Origin: Fomes fomentarius
Lineage: Eukaryota > Basidiomycota > Agaricomycetes > Polyporales > Polyporaceae
Direction of reading: 5' to 3'
Assembly: GCA_022606135.1 (NCBI GenBank)
Contig: JABYQN010000007.1
Span: forward strand, 1,922,001 to 1,986,000
Length of the DNA: 64,000 nt
The stretch's first letter is position 1. Each line of letters starts with the position of its first letter. The notes below the pieces were generated by a model. The model was not told where the DNA came from. It made no database searches and saw nothing but the letters and a program-made list of their open reading frames with translations. Shown here in pieces: positions 47,664 through 59,470 of the stretch. The translations under genes were made by a program, and so were the position numbers.

Positions 47664-47773
47664 GATCACGGTAGAGCGCGAAGGTGCAGATGCAAGCGGC
47701 GCGTAGCGCGCACCACACTTGTCTACAACTTCTTCTCCGACCTCATCGACATCGGTCAATTCCTTTTCCTGCT
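47664..47773. promoter_or_regulatory. Very short bidirectional promoter, RRP40/VPS37
   Basis: Only 110 bases separate the chosen start codons of two divergent housekeeping genes. No TATA box. If RRP40 starts at 47759, the gap shrinks to 14 bases, which is another reason to prefer the inner start. Confidence 0.5.
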
Positions 47774-48533
47774 ATGGAGTACTCATCCAACCAGCATGTG
47801 CACACGAGATTGACAGCAGAATTCCCTGAGCTCGCACATCTCTCGTAGGCGCATACACTCGTCCAGATATGACATCAGTTCACTCGACTGCGCCTTGTCC
47901 AGGCGAGAGGACCTTGAAGATCTCCTAGTCGACCCCCAGTATTTTCAAGCGATAATCCACACTCTGCCTCAAGTGAAGCTACTCTATCAAGGGCAGGCGG
48001 AACTTGGTTCCGCGAACGAGTCTATCGCCAGTACGTTCGAAGCTAACCTCCGCCCTGGTCTCACTGAACCGACTATCCCAGAGAATAACGTCGCACTCCA
48101 GGAGCCGCTGTACAAGCTCCGAAGTGAAACCCAGGAGGCATTTGATCGAGCCAAGCATCTCGAAGCGCGGTGGAAGGAAATCGAGAAGGAGCAGCGTGAA
48201 GTTTACCAGGTCCGTCCGCCTCTCGTCAGATGCTCCTCGCGTTCACGCATCGCACCACCGACAGTAAGCTCATGCCCTTCGCTGTAGCGGTTCGACCCAC
48301 AATTCCTGCTCATGCGGCTTCGGCACGCTACAACGGCCCAGGACGATTTGTCCGAAGCGCGAGCGAACGTCTTCGTTCAGGGGTCCGCGTCCGACCCGGA
48401 CGCGGCACCGCTCACTGGGAAAGACATCGATGACTTCGTGAAGGAGTTCCGAGAGCTGAGGAAAACATACCACAAGCGCGTGATGTGGGGAGATAGGTGG
48501 ACGGCCGGGGAGGTTGCCTGGCGAGACGATTGA
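47774..48533 (+). CDS. VPS37: ESCRT-I subunit VPS37 (Mod(r) domain)
   Basis: Subunit of the endosomal ESCRT-I complex that sorts ubiquitinated cargo into multivesicular bodies. The start ATG 47774 (MEYSSNQHVHTRLTAEFPEL) precedes an intron (GTAGGC..CATCAG) and then SLDCALSRREDLEDLLVDPQ, YFQAIIHTLPQVKLLYQGQ, AELGSANESIASTFEANL, QEAFDRAKHLEARWKEIEKE. A second intron after EQREVYQ joins RFDPQFLLMRLRHATTAQD, DLSEARANVFVQGSAS and KDIDDFVKEFRELRKTYHKRV, ending RWTAGEVAWRDD at the TGA 48531-48533. This order of helices, the NE motif, RLRHAT and the final W is the Mod(r) domain of fungal VPS37. Confidence 0.9.
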
Positions 48534-49171
48534 ATCACGAACACTGCGCGGGGAAACCATCCGTCCCTTGCAGGTGCCGTCTATATCGTACATTCTATAT
48601 GTTCTTCTATTTGACTAATTGGCTTACGCAGCTGTTGTAGCATACCGATGTAATCTCTGTTCCCCAGTGGGGGTCCTTTGTTCAGCCATATGCTGTGCCT
48701 CATGGACATTATGCGAGCCTTCCCATGTCCTCGACGATCGTATTCGACCTCACCGAAAGCGTGGACAGCTAGCTGTCTCCGGAGTTTGTATGTTTTACAT
48801 TGACGGATCCTCGAAGGGGAACATCCTCGGGTAATCCGGAGTACCCCGCACCTCCTGACCGCTTTCGGTAGAGCTCTGCAACAATTTCGCTTCCACATCC
48901 AAGCCAGTTTGACGCACCTGTTTTCCCGTGAGTCTCTCAGCCCGGCCCTCAGCCCTCTGTCGAGGGCGTTCCGAACACTGATGTCGGGTCGTTCACAAGC
49001 CCAGGGTGCAGGTTGTGCCTGGCCCAGTGACAGTGTCCCGCGGGATTTGTGCGTCCACGAGGACGTCACCGCTGTGTGGTGGACGGCTGTTAAGGCAAGG
49101 GTCGAGGTATAAAGGTGGGTCCGACGGCGCTCTGCCCTGTAGTTACGCTCGCATCGTTGAACATCGGCACC
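48534..49171. other. Intergenic, promoter of the AA9-CBM1 gene
   Basis: About 640 bases. The right end carries the TATA box listed separately. The rest has no recognisable exon. Confidence 0.5.
49108..49113 (+). promoter_or_regulatory. TATA box of the AA9-CBM1 gene
   Basis: TATAAA 59 bases upstream of the ATG at 49172, giving a short leader typical of highly expressed secreted enzymes. Confidence 0.65.
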
Positions 49172-50746
49172 ATGAAGACCTTCGCTTCTCTCCTCGTTGC
49201 GACTGCACTTGCGACTTCTACCTTCGCGCACGCCATCTTCCAGGTATGTTCGGGCGGTCGTTGGAGCTTGATTTATCCGTCTCCGTGCGGGGTATGCCCG
49301 GTCGCGCCAGTGCTAACTCGTCTCCTAGGAGCTGTACGTGAATGGTGTTAGTCAGGGCCACCTGACGGGTATTCGCGTTCCCGACTATGACGGGGTGAGT
49401 AACAACTGCATGGCCCCACCACTGTGCTGGAGGTTGACGACAGTGTTTTATAACAGCCGATAACGGACGTAACGTCCAACGACGTCATCTGCAATGGTGG
49501 TATCAATCCCTACCACCAGCCCATATCGACCACTGTCATCCCTGTCGCCGGGGGCGCGCAGGTCACCGCCGAGTGGCATCATAGTCAGTATACATGTCGA
49601 GGCATATCTAGTATCGCTGACAAAGAAACAGCTCTTCAGGGTGCCGACCCGTCCGATAGCGCGGACCCTATTGATGCAAGCCACAAGGGTGAGTGAGCTT
49701 CTAGACCTACACGAGTATCACTTCCTCAAGAAACCGTTGACGACAGGACCTGTCATGGCCTACCTGTCAGTATCCCTTTGCTTAGTTGAGAAGGCATCAC
49801 ACTGACATCGTGCACAGCGCGAAGGTCAGCAACGCGACCGACTTGAACGTGACTGGTTTGAAGTGGTTCAAGGCGCGTTTATTGTCTCCGTTGTGGAGTC
49901 CGTCATTGACACTCTTCTAGATATGGGAAGATGGTCTCGATAGCAACAAGGTGTGGGGTGTCGACCGCCTGATCGCCAACAAGGGCAAGGTCACCTTCAC
50001 TATCCCCAGTTGCATTGAGGCCGGCCAATACCTCCTCCGTGTTGAGCTTATCGGTATGGTGATAGACCTGCACTAATATCCTCAGTATATGCTTATCGGT
50101 GCCTGTAGCTCTCCACGGTGCCCAGAGCTACCCTGGTGCTCAGTTATACGTACGTTAGCACTTGACTTGTAGCGGAAGTTTGTTCTCACGCCTCTTTCAG
50201 ATGGAATGCGCTCAGCTCCAGATTACCGGTGGAGGCAGCACTAACCCTGCTACGGTTAACTTCCCTGGCGCTTACTCTGGCTCGGACCCGGGCATCAAAA
50301 TCAACATTTACCAGAACCTGCCATCGTACACCATCCCTGGTGAGCCTTGAGCATTTTTTGTCTTCTCGCTCATTCGCCGACATTTTTGCTCTCAGGCCCC
50401 TCTGTATTCTCCTGCAATGGTGGCTCGAGCCCTGAGCCCCCTGTCACGAGCAACCCCTCTGGTCCTACCTCTGTCCCGCCCACAACCACCTCAGTGCCAC
50501 CTGTGACCACTGCTCCCGCTGGTACCGTTCCGCAATTCGGTCAGTGCGGTGGCATTGGGTGAGTCCGACACTATGTTTTCATGACTGTTGGCTTACATGT
50601 CGGCCCGTTCAGCTACAGCGGCCCCACCGGTTGCGTGACCCCATACGCTTGCGTCAAGTCGAACGATTACGTATGATATCATCCATTGCGGACCTGAACA
50701 CCAGCTGACCCCTACTCCTTCTTCACAGTACAGCCAGTGCCTGTAG
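49172..50746 (+). CDS. AA9 lytic polysaccharide monooxygenase with C-terminal CBM1
   Basis: Copper enzyme that oxidatively cleaves cellulose. Signal peptide [19 protein letters not shown] is followed directly by HAIFQ, so the mature N-terminus is the His of the copper brace. The second brace His is in VTAEWHHT, and the axial Tyr is in [13 protein letters not shown]. Other family blocks are [57 protein letters not shown] and [12 protein letters not shown] Ser/Thr/Pro linker ([16 protein letters not shown]) leads to a CBM1: [15 protein letters not shown] and YYSQCL, with four Cys and the aromatic face. The stop is TAG 50744-50746. About ten introns create several very small exons. Followed in tandem by an Arg-AA9 paralogue. 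Confidence 0.93.
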
Positions 50747-51352
50747 GTGGTCTCATGACATTGTCGTTCCCTCTTGTTCCGGGCTGTGAGTCTTTGCATG
50801 AAAATTCACGATCTCGTCGTCCCATCTTGTACATACATATCGCAACATATTCACCTCGGCAACTTGTACCTTGGCACCCCTCTTTTGTGCGACCGTCTCC
50901 GTGTTGACTAGCTCCACCATGCCGGCTTAGCTCCACAATCTCGGCGACCGTACGCTATATTCTCGCGCGAAGAACCATTGTCAAGCTTCCAATGCACATG
51001 CACAAGGTGCTTCCCAGCAATCTATCGCTGGTTGTGCGTATTGTCCGATACCATACCCCTCGGTCTCTGTTTTTATAGATGCAGAAGCTTCTGACAGGCA
51101 TACCTGTGAGAGTCGGGAGCCCGTATAGAGCAACGCTCCAAAATCTCGGGACATCATCTGCCGGTGTAATCGTCTCCGTTGAAGACGGAACGTCACCCCG
51201 TTCGTCCTTCCATGCATTTGTGCTGCTGACCCGTGTCTCTGGCTGGCAGCAGCTTGTGGGCAGCTGAACATGCTTCAGGGTACGGGGCCGGTATATAAAA
51301 CGCACCCAGCAGCTCGGGATGGTGCAGCAGAGAATATCCTCATCTTCCCGCA
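50747..51352. other. Intergenic between the two AA9 genes
   Basis: About 605 bases: 3' flank of the AA9-CBM1 gene and promoter of the next one. No exon recognised. Confidence 0.5.
51292..51300 (+). promoter_or_regulatory. TATA box of the Arg-AA9 gene
   Basis: TATATAAAA 53 bases upstream of the ATG at 51353. Spacing is similar to the TATA box of the neighbouring AA9-CBM1 gene. Confidence 0.65.
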
Positions 51353-52667
51353 ATGAAGACCTCGTTCAACGTCCTCGCATCGCTAGTGCTCGCCGCCAGC
51401 TCGGTCTCCTCCAGAACCGTGTTCTCGGTAAGCGCGCCCTGAAGTCTCCGACCCGATGTCCCATCTAACCACCCGTGGGTTGCATTGACAGGCCATCGCG
51501 GTCGATAGCGTCGCGCTGGGCCACGGCGTCGCAGTCCGTGTGCCCACGTCCAATGCGGTACGTATCGGCGTACATACTTACTGAGCAGTACCATGAAGTT
51601 GTCAGTCAGAGCTAATGGTGAGGATCGCCGCGCAGCCCATCGCCGACCTGACGTCGAACGACATCGTCTGCAACGCCAACTTCATCCAGCCCGTCTCTGA
51701 CGTCGTCGCCTCTGTCCCAGCTGGCGGGCTCGTCACGGCCGAGTTTCACCACACATCTGCTGGGTTCACTGGTCCCGACCCGTCTGATCCCCTGGACCCA
51801 ACCAACAAAGGTATGCTATTATGTGGCTTTTTCAAATCGGTATGACAATCGCTCACCAGCGTCCCAGGGCCCGTCCTTGCCTACCTGTACGTGTTGCGTC
51901 CAGACACGCGTGACGATGCTTAACCAGCCAATTCTCGCAGTGCAAAGGTTCCTGACGCTACTCAGGAGCAAGTGACTGGCTTACAATGGTTCAAGGTCAG
52001 CATCAGAGATGAATGCACCATGCCATGCGTCGGATGTGTCTGAACCAGCGCATCATCGCAGATCTTCGAGCAAGGGTTGAACCCACAGACGCACCAGTGG
52101 GGATCTGACTTGTTGTTCATCAATGGCGGATTCGTCAACATCACGATCCCATCCTGCCTCGAAGCCGGCCAATACCTTCTCCGGGCCGAGAGTATCTGTC
52201 AGTACTACTTCTATCTGAGGAGAGGTGACTGAAAGAAAGAAAGAACACTAACCCGGTTAATCTCAAGCTCTGTCCCAGGCAACCCAGTACCCTGGAGCGC
52301 AGTTCTTCGTGAGTCACGCTGTGCTACCATAGAAAAACTGCAGAACCACCCTGTTAACGGTTTTACCTACATGACGCAGATGAGCTGCGCCCAGCTCCAA
52401 GTCACCGGTGGCGGGAACGCGAGCCCTAAGACCGTCAGCTTCCCCGGCGCGTACACTCGTAAGCGCGGCTATGCTCTCTTTTCGCTGCCACACGTGGAAA
52501 GTCCTAATTTTCGCGAATGACAGCGACAAGTCCCGGTATCGTGGCAAACATCTTCACCGCCGAGACCTACACGCCGCCCGGTAAGCACATGAACTACTTG
52601 CGCTTGCATTCGAGGCAGAAGACCGTTACTGATGCTTGATACAGGGCCTGCCGTCTTCCAGTGCTGA
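51353..52667 (+). CDS. AA9-like protein with N-terminal Arg in place of the copper His (Arg-AA9), no CBM
   Basis: The fold is AA9: signal peptide [20 protein letters not shown], then [134 protein letters not shown]. The predicted mature N-terminus is Arg, not His, and the usual axial Tyr is Phe (QFFMSC), while the second His is kept (EFHHT). This matches the Arg-AA9 group known from Lentinus similis LsAA9B, which lacks the histidine brace and does not act as an LPMO; its function is unknown. Introns fall at the same places as in the upstream AA9-CBM1 gene. The stop is TGA 52665-52667, directly after VFQC; there is no linker or CBM1. Confidence 0.88.
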
Positions 52668-52912
52668 GGTTAAGCCGTGCAAAGTCCTCATGTACTCACT
52701 TCGGTAAAAAGAATCATGGATTCCCAAGAGGCTAGATTTGGAATGCATGCTGTCCCCGCTCGCTTCCCTTCATACGTGACCTGCTTGTCAATCAAACAAT
52801 AGTATTCCAGTTGTTTGTCGGCTCTTGAGAGACGTACTTGAGAAGTGGCTGCTAGGAGTCGCCGTCCAGCCGACCACTGTAGCCAGAAACCTGTATGAAA
52901 CCGTGCCTCCCT

Positions 52913-54334
52913 CACGAGGTTATCGCAGCACTCCCCGAGCCCGGGCCGTTGCCGACCTTCCCCTCTGGGTTGAACGCACGCGTCGTTCCAGACAGCAGCG
53001 CCCACTCGACGCCACCCATCACATGGCGGACGAACAGAGGGTCCTGGGTTCAGCCAAAAAAACACAACACACCAGTCAACCTTTCTGTCGATATAGTGGC
53101 AGTAGTTAGGTACCGCCACAACAACTCATGGTCACACCTGCCAGATCTCGCTCGTGTGGCCGAGCGAGGTGTAGAAACTGCGACCGGCGGCCGAGCCCGC
53201 GTCGCTGCCTGCGCCATGCTCCTGGAACCACGCTGAATGGGCGGTGGCACATACGGCGTTCAGTTCAGTTCAGTTCACAATCGTCACGATGGGAAGGAAG
53301 GGGTACGGTCGTCGAGCGAGTGACTGACCGATTGGGTGAGGTTGTCCGTGGTCGAACTTGCGCTCACCGGGGTCTGAGTGGCAGGGCACACATGAGCGAG
53401 CAAGCCAGCAACCGGACCCGGACCCTCGAATCGTAAGGCTCACCCTCGTAGCTCGACTCGTCCACGGAGAGCACGAGCACTGCTCCCAGACGAGGGTCCG
53501 ACTTGAAGTTGTACCTGGTACGCACTGACGTCAACTGCAACTTACCCAGCGGAGGTACCGACTGTTACACTCACATCTCATCATACACCTGCCACACCTT
53601 CGGGAGACCCGCGATGCTCGGATGAGGCGGACCGACGACATTGATGTTCTAAGGCAGCGCTTCAGTAACGTTCGATGCATCGTACTCCGAGTCATCCCCA
53701 GTGTGGCAGGGCAGGCTTCAGCTACTCACGGCGGTGCATATGGCTGGGTGGTAATCGAAAGTCGCACCTTGCCAACAGATAAACCAGAATGCCGTCAGTG
53801 AGCCCACGCACTCCAGGAACTGAGCGAAAAAAAAAAACACATAAGAGATAGCACCCTCACCGATTTCGTGCCGGAACCACTCCGTGTCGGGCATCGCGCA
53901 CGACGCAGCATGCACACCGACAAAATTCCCTCCCAGATCGAGGTACCTCTTCAGCGCCGCCTGCCCAGGCTCGTCGAGCACTAACAGTGACCATGATGAT
54001 AATGACGCCCCGGATTAGAGGCTAAGCTAAGATAAGGACACACAACAAAACTTCTCAACTCACCCTCTCCCATACTGTTCAAAAACAACACAGCATCGTA
54101 CCCCGCCAGCCTCTCGTCTGTAAACCACGTCTGGTCATCCGTATGCTCGAACGTGATGCGCCTAGTAGTGGCAGTGGCAGTGGTAGTAAGCGGGCCCACA
54201 GCGGCCCTCCGCAGCGCATCGACCGCGTCGGGCGTCGACTGGTGGTGGAACCCCCGGGTCGCGGTGTAGATCAAGACGCGCGCCTCGTTCTGCTGCTGCT
54301 GCTGCTCCAGGCCATGACTGGCAGTGGCGCTCAT
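52913..54334 (-). CDS. ThuA-like domain protein
   Basis: A ThuA (trehalose-utilisation-like) glutamine-amidotransferase-fold protein; the biochemical role in fungi is not established. The start is ATG 54334 (MSATASHGLEQ) or 54346; a CAG run encodes a short polyGln. Domain blocks: ARVLIYTATRGFHHQSTPDAV, TFEHTDDQTWFTDERLAGYD, AVLFLNSMGEG, LDEPGQAALKRYLDLGGNFVG, VHAASCAMPDTEWFRHEIG, GATFDYHPAI, NINVVGPPHPSIAGLPKVWQ, PRLGAVLVLSVDESSYEG, PIAWFQEHGAGSDAGSA and SFYTSLGHTSEIWQ. The last exon gives DPLFVRHVMGGVEWALLS and ends NGPGSGSAAITS at the TGA 52915-52913. About six introns. It converges on the Arg-AA9 gene with about 245 bases between. There is no trehalose-metabolism gene nearby. Confidence 0.85.
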
Positions 54335-55185
54335 GATCGACAACAAACGAAGTACAGGTAAGGCTCCCTCGGGCTGGGTTCAAACTTCAAGACAAAGGGG
54401 ACCGACTGGGAGTAAGCGCCAAATTCGGAGCCCATTACTAATTGAGCCTGACGTTGTGCCAGTCAAGTCTGCACGTGTCCAACTTTGCTGGGAAGGATTC
54501 AGAACTTCCTCGGGCCCGCGAGGAACCGAGGTGCCATTGGTTCCACGAGGCATGGACATGGACAGCACAACGGACTTATCTGGAGTCTGGCAGCCAGGCT
54601 GAACTCGCCTCGCAGCACCAAGCCGCGACTCGTCATCATTCGGATGCAACAAGTTGATCAGATCAGATCTCACGATAAGTACACTGATTCATCATCCAAA
54701 AGCAGTCCGACTGAAGCACCGAACTCACCATGATCCATCTCAGTTGCATCAGGCTCGGTTATGCGCATACGAACCCTGGCAGTGAAGTGAGTGTGAAACA
54801 CAATTCATTAGGGTATAAATACCTACAACTACAGCTAGCGTTACAGTATACAACAACAAACGCCATTACGCACGCCGACAACCGAAGGTAGGTCGTGCGT
54901 CAGATCGTCAGCTAAAACTTGGTGTTACAGAGGAGGAGCGGTGAGAAGGGGGGGGGGGGGGAAAGGTGAGAGTCATCGGTAAGTGCCATGTGTCCGTATG
55001 CGAGTATGTACGTGCGTTCCAAAGCGTGAAGAAGAATACTCTCGAGTCCTGCAAACCTTCAACCTTCAGGCTCAACAACAGCCCGAAGCCAGCGAAAAAG
55101 CGTCCTAGCGACGATCTTTTGTTTTGCTTCACACACCTCCACCTTCTCCCGCTTCCGACGTGGTGGCAGGCGAAGAGAAGGGCGT
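54335..55185. other. Intergenic with a 14-base poly-G tract
   Basis: About 850 bases between the ThuA gene start and the SH3 gene stop. A run of 14 G occurs at 54948-54961. No exon recognised. Confidence 0.5.
54948..54961 (+). repeat. Poly-G homopolymer
   Basis: Fourteen consecutive G in intergenic sequence; such tracts are prone to length errors in assembly. Confidence 0.9.
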
Positions 55186-56778
55186 TCACGCAGAGTCAAC
55201 CCGCTCAAAGAAGACGAACGGTGAGGCCTCCTCCTCAACACACTCCAACGCCCTCTTCCCGTTCCCGTTCCCGTTCCCGTTCCCATCAAGGTTGCAGCCC
55301 CTCTCGGCCCTCTCCACTGGCAGGACCCCACTCGTGTCGAGCACGGGCACAATTCTCTCCTCTTCCTCTTCCTCTTCCTCTTCCTCTTCCTGGTCCTGCT
55401 CTTCCTCTCCGTCCTCCAAACCCAGCTCCTCGCGCATCTCCTCCCACCCACGCCACCACCACTCCTCCTCCCCGTCCTGCTCCGAAGGCTTCTTCATCTC
55501 CTCGCCCTCAGCCCGACGAGGCTGCCGAGCTCGCTCCCCACGCGCCTGCTCCTTCTCCTTCTCGCCCAAGAACGCGCCCACGAGCTGCTCCGACGGGTAC
55601 CGAAACACGACCAGCGGCTGCTCGCCCTCTGCAAAGTTGACGCTCTTCCTCCGCCCGCCGCCCGCCCGCGACCCCGAGCCCAAACTCGAACTCGTGCTCG
55701 TGCTCGAACTGTGGCTGTGACTGTGACTGTGGCCCGCCGCGGCCGAGATCCCGCCCTGCTCGAGCGTGCGCGGCATTGGCTCGTACACCGCGACGTGGGG
55801 CTGCGCGCGCGACGAATGGCGCGACTTGAACGGGGTGCGTCCGCGCGGGGGCACGTCCATCTGATCCACCAGTGAGGGCGAGGGCGAGGGCGAGTGCGGA
55901 GAGTCCGACCCAGAGTCGCTCGAGCTCGCCTCGTCCTCTTCTTCCTCCTCCTCCTCGTCGTAGTCGCTGAACGGGCTCGACGCGCCGTAGTAGTCGGGAT
56001 AGCGCACCCGGGTCGCGAACGGGATGCAGCGCGCGTGTATGTGCGAGAGCGAGACGACGTGCTCCTCTGCTGGCGGACCCGCGCTGTATGCGTCGTTCCA
56101 CTTCGGACGCATGGCCGATGCCGACGACTCGCTGTCACGTCGGCGCAGGGCACGGGCTTCCACGGGACACGTAGCCTATAGAGAGAGAGAGAGAATCGGA
56201 CAATCCACAAGGGGGCAACAGATTGATCAGCATGAGCCCCTGCGTGACGGATGGTAGATGCAGGTACGTACCGCCTCGTTGAACGCAGTGTTAATCCTCG
56301 TCAATCTCTCGAGCGCGCCCTCGGTGTTCCACATGGGAATCAAGCCGACAGCGCCGGTGCGCAAGACGCGGACGCGGACGGCATAGTCGTCGACCTCGTC
56401 CAGGACCTCGACGCGCTCAGCGGGCTCGACCTTGACGGGCTCGCGCGAGAACGGGGGAGGCAGGAAGGTCGACGAGGGGAACGAGTCCTTGGTGTAGTAT
56501 ATGCCCGCCTTGGCGTCCTGGAAGGCGGTGCGCCAGGTGAGCGGGGGCGGAGAATACATCGTCTTTGAGCTCGAGGGAACCATCATGTCGGTCGTGGACA
56601 CAGAGGTCATGGGCGAGAGCGATCGGCGGCGGGGCTTCTCGACCTCGAACTTTGGAGCGGTAGGTATAGTGCTGAGATCGTGGGTCGCGATAGGGTGGAG
56701 AGTGTGGGTTGAATGCGAGTGCGAGTGCGAGTGAGGGAGGGAGACTGTTGGGGACAGCTCGACGGCGGAGACCGGCAT
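55186..56778 (-). CDS. SH3-domain protein with acidic low-complexity C-terminus (Bud14/Tea4-like, tentative)
   Basis: Exon 1 starts at ATG 56778 (MPVSAVELSPTVSLPHSHSH) and contains TWRTAFQDAKAGIYYTKDSF and an SH3-like core: VKVEPAERVEVLDEVDDYAV, RVRVLRTGAVGLIPMWNTEG, ALERLTRINTAFNE. The pattern of valine strands, a Gly-x-Ile-Pro turn and E-RL-RIN after it is that of Bud14/Tea4-type polarity SH3 proteins, which target PP1 phosphatase and formins at growth sites. Exon 2 (56163-55186) has YPDYYGASSPFSDYDEEEE, SVNFAEGEQPLVVFRYPSEQL and long Glu runs. No RVxF-type PP1 motif could be placed with certainty (KSVNFAE is a candidate). Repetitive stretches occur (HSHSHSHS, NGNGNGNG, hexamer-coded EEEEEE). 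Confidence 0.65.
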
Positions 56779-59470
56779 CTTATGGTTCAGACCGTCTAGT
56801 GGGTGGTGTGGGAGCGGCTGCGGGGAGGGGCTATGGCTATGGCTAAAAGCTGAGGCTAGAAAGCGGAAGGTGACGACGTGCGCGGGCGAGTGCCGGCGGA
56901 TGGGCTTTATGTGGGTCGCAGCGTAAGAGAAAGTGACAGAGAAGGGCAGCTATGTTCGGGAGCGAGCGAGTACAGTAAGCCTGCGCGCTCAAGATCTCGC
57001 GAGCGGGTCGGGGCAGCAGTCCGGTCGGGCTCACTCAGGTTTTGATGGTTGACTAAGCGGGGTCGGCGGACACTGGGATTAGTGGATGACTATAAGGGGT
57101 ATGTTCAGTGTTCGGACAGGGGGCGCAGCGTTCCAAGGGGCTCGGTCGACTGCGTGCGTACTAGGAGGCGGATGACGAGACTCGAGAGGAGGGGGACGAC
57201 AGTTTCAAGGCAGACGAGTGAGAGGGAGTCGGCGTGGCCAGCGACGTATTTGAGCAAAGGAGGACGTGAAGGGGTTGATAGACGCGGCGGGTCAGGTGGG
57301 CAGGGCGCTGGTGCGGGGAAGGGACGAGAAGAGCAAGCTAAACTCTCAGAAGTGTGGGGAAGCCCCCGCCGTGCCCCATCCCCGGCTCCCCATCGCTGCT
57401 CGTGGCAGACAGCCACAGCCCGCGAAGACGACCTGCAAGGCATCTCGTCTGCCCCTTCCCACCCGCCCTGCACCCTTCCAGGAATCGCCCACTCCCAGCT
57501 CAGCTCTCTGGGGGGGGAATGAGTGGAGCGAGAACGGACCCCAGCCGGCCTCTCGTCCCGTCCTCCGAACTGGTGTGTCGCCAGTGTGTCAAGCCATCGA
57601 CGACGCCCAGTCATCTGCTCCCACACAAAGCCACTCTCCTGCCATCCCTCGACGCCAATCTCACGCCGCTCTCTTCCCCTTGCCAAACTCCCAAGTCGCC
57701 GTGATCGCATAGGCGTCGACGCTGCGGGAAGTTCGGTTCCACTTCCCCGAACATCCGCTCAAGACCCCGAGATCACATCCTACAGCTGTTGGCACACGAC
57801 CCAGCACTCCAGTCAATCATACGACGAGTCGGACGACTGGGAGTCGCTCAACTGACGCCGACGCAAACCAGACTCAAACACGAGGCTACTAACCTCCCGC
57901 TCATCACCCAAAAAAGGAAACTCATCGAGCCGTGAGCGGGTGGAGCGCTCTTCTCTTCCCCCCCATCTCCGCCTCCGAGACACAGCGCACTCCGGAACAA
58001 CAAATTGTTCTCGACGCTTCCGTCAGTTTCATCTGCGTCCCCATTCAATTGCGCGGAACACCACCAGAAGAAGCAACGGAGCTGCCCAAACGTTCTAGGC
58101 TCGCCGCGCTCCGGCAGGCACCAGAAGTCCAGTCGGCAACAGAATCGTCCCATGCCTGTGTGAACGGAGCGGCAGCTCGCACAAAGCACTCTCTCTCTCT
58201 CGCCTAGGCCTGACGTAACTCCACCCCCCTTCTCGACCTCAGCGACCTGGCCAGAGACTCAGCTTTGGCAGGGTCTGGTCCCAGAGGCTCAACATCGGTC
58301 CGGTTTCGACTCGCTAAGTTGTTGTTTATTTCGGGCTTCGCAGTCGACTCTCAGCCCTCATACGAGAGCGTGCGCGGTAGATGTCGTCGCTGCGGTTTGA
58401 CGTAATGGAAGGCACGAGCAGCACAAAGCACAGGTCTTCCATACTGTATTAATAAACGGAACGTCCAAGGCCAAGGCTGAGCCAGTAGTAAAAGGTCGCC
58501 CTTCAGTTGGGGTTTCCCACGGAAAATATGGCATGGGTTCCGTTGTAATCGTATCCAGTCCTCGAAGACGAAGACGATTTCTTCGTTGGACGGTCATGAA
58601 CACCAGGCGGCGTAGTTACCCATCCTGCTAGTACCAAGCACGACAGCAATGGACATCAATGTCGGTGTATTACTATCATGACTTAACTTGCGCGAAAGCG
58701 GTAGCATCGAGCGACAACGACACACACCAAATGATGATTGCAGTACTAAAGTTCTCCTTAGCACTACTACACATTCGGCTAACCGACTTGCTCTTCTCCA
58801 ACACCCAACTCAGTGTGGTCCGATCCCTTCGCGTCCTATCACTGCATTTTCTCCAGCAGGATGATGCCATTCAACGATTTCGTGCCCTATCCTGAATAAA
58901 AGACCCGGGACCCGAGTGTCGGGCTCGCTCAGGCCCCTTCAGTGCTCAGGCTTCTTAAGTTCTTCAAGCAGGCTTTGCCCCTCTCTGTCTCCTTCCCACA
59001 CCATCACCGAGTCTCTGGCTTCATATGACGCTTTCAGATGATCAGATTCCCTCCCATAGTGCCTTGCAGAGTCAAACCTACGGCGTTTACGGTGAGTTCT
59101 TGCTGCTCGGGCTCTTCGACTTGAACGCCTTCGTGTTTCTCAGTCGACTCAGACTCGCCTGACTCTGAGTCGCCTCAGGCTGCCAGTACTCAGTGCTTGT
59201 GCTTGGATGCTATATACGAAGGTACGTTTGACGATCATTGCCATTAACAGATGGCTAGTACTGTATTCAGAACTTACATCAACGGGGGGAAAAGTCTCCT
59301 ACCTCGTTGTACAAGCCTAATATATGCGTGCTGTTGACGTGATCCAAGAATCTCCGACGTAGAAACTTGAACTGCCTCACAAAACAAGCGGACCTTTTCA
59401 ACCGTCATTCACATAGACGCAGACACAACAGATGGAACGGAAAGATAGACGTACCCGTCATCATGGTCCA
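56779..59470. other. Long intergenic stretch without a recognisable gene
   Basis: About 2.7 kb. The part next to the SH3 gene (56.8-57.8 kb) is GC-rich with long phantom ORFs on both strands, as expected of a promoter and leader. 57.8-59.4 kb has lower GC and only short ORFs. I found no conserved domain, tRNA or repeat family in it. A lineage-specific or non-coding transcript cannot be excluded. Confidence 0.45.

Noticed and set aside
55494..56210. Long Arg/Ser-rich ORFs overlapping the SH3 gene in other frames
   Set aside because: They are shadows created by GC-rich, repetitive codons; only the SH3-gene frame shows domain patterns.
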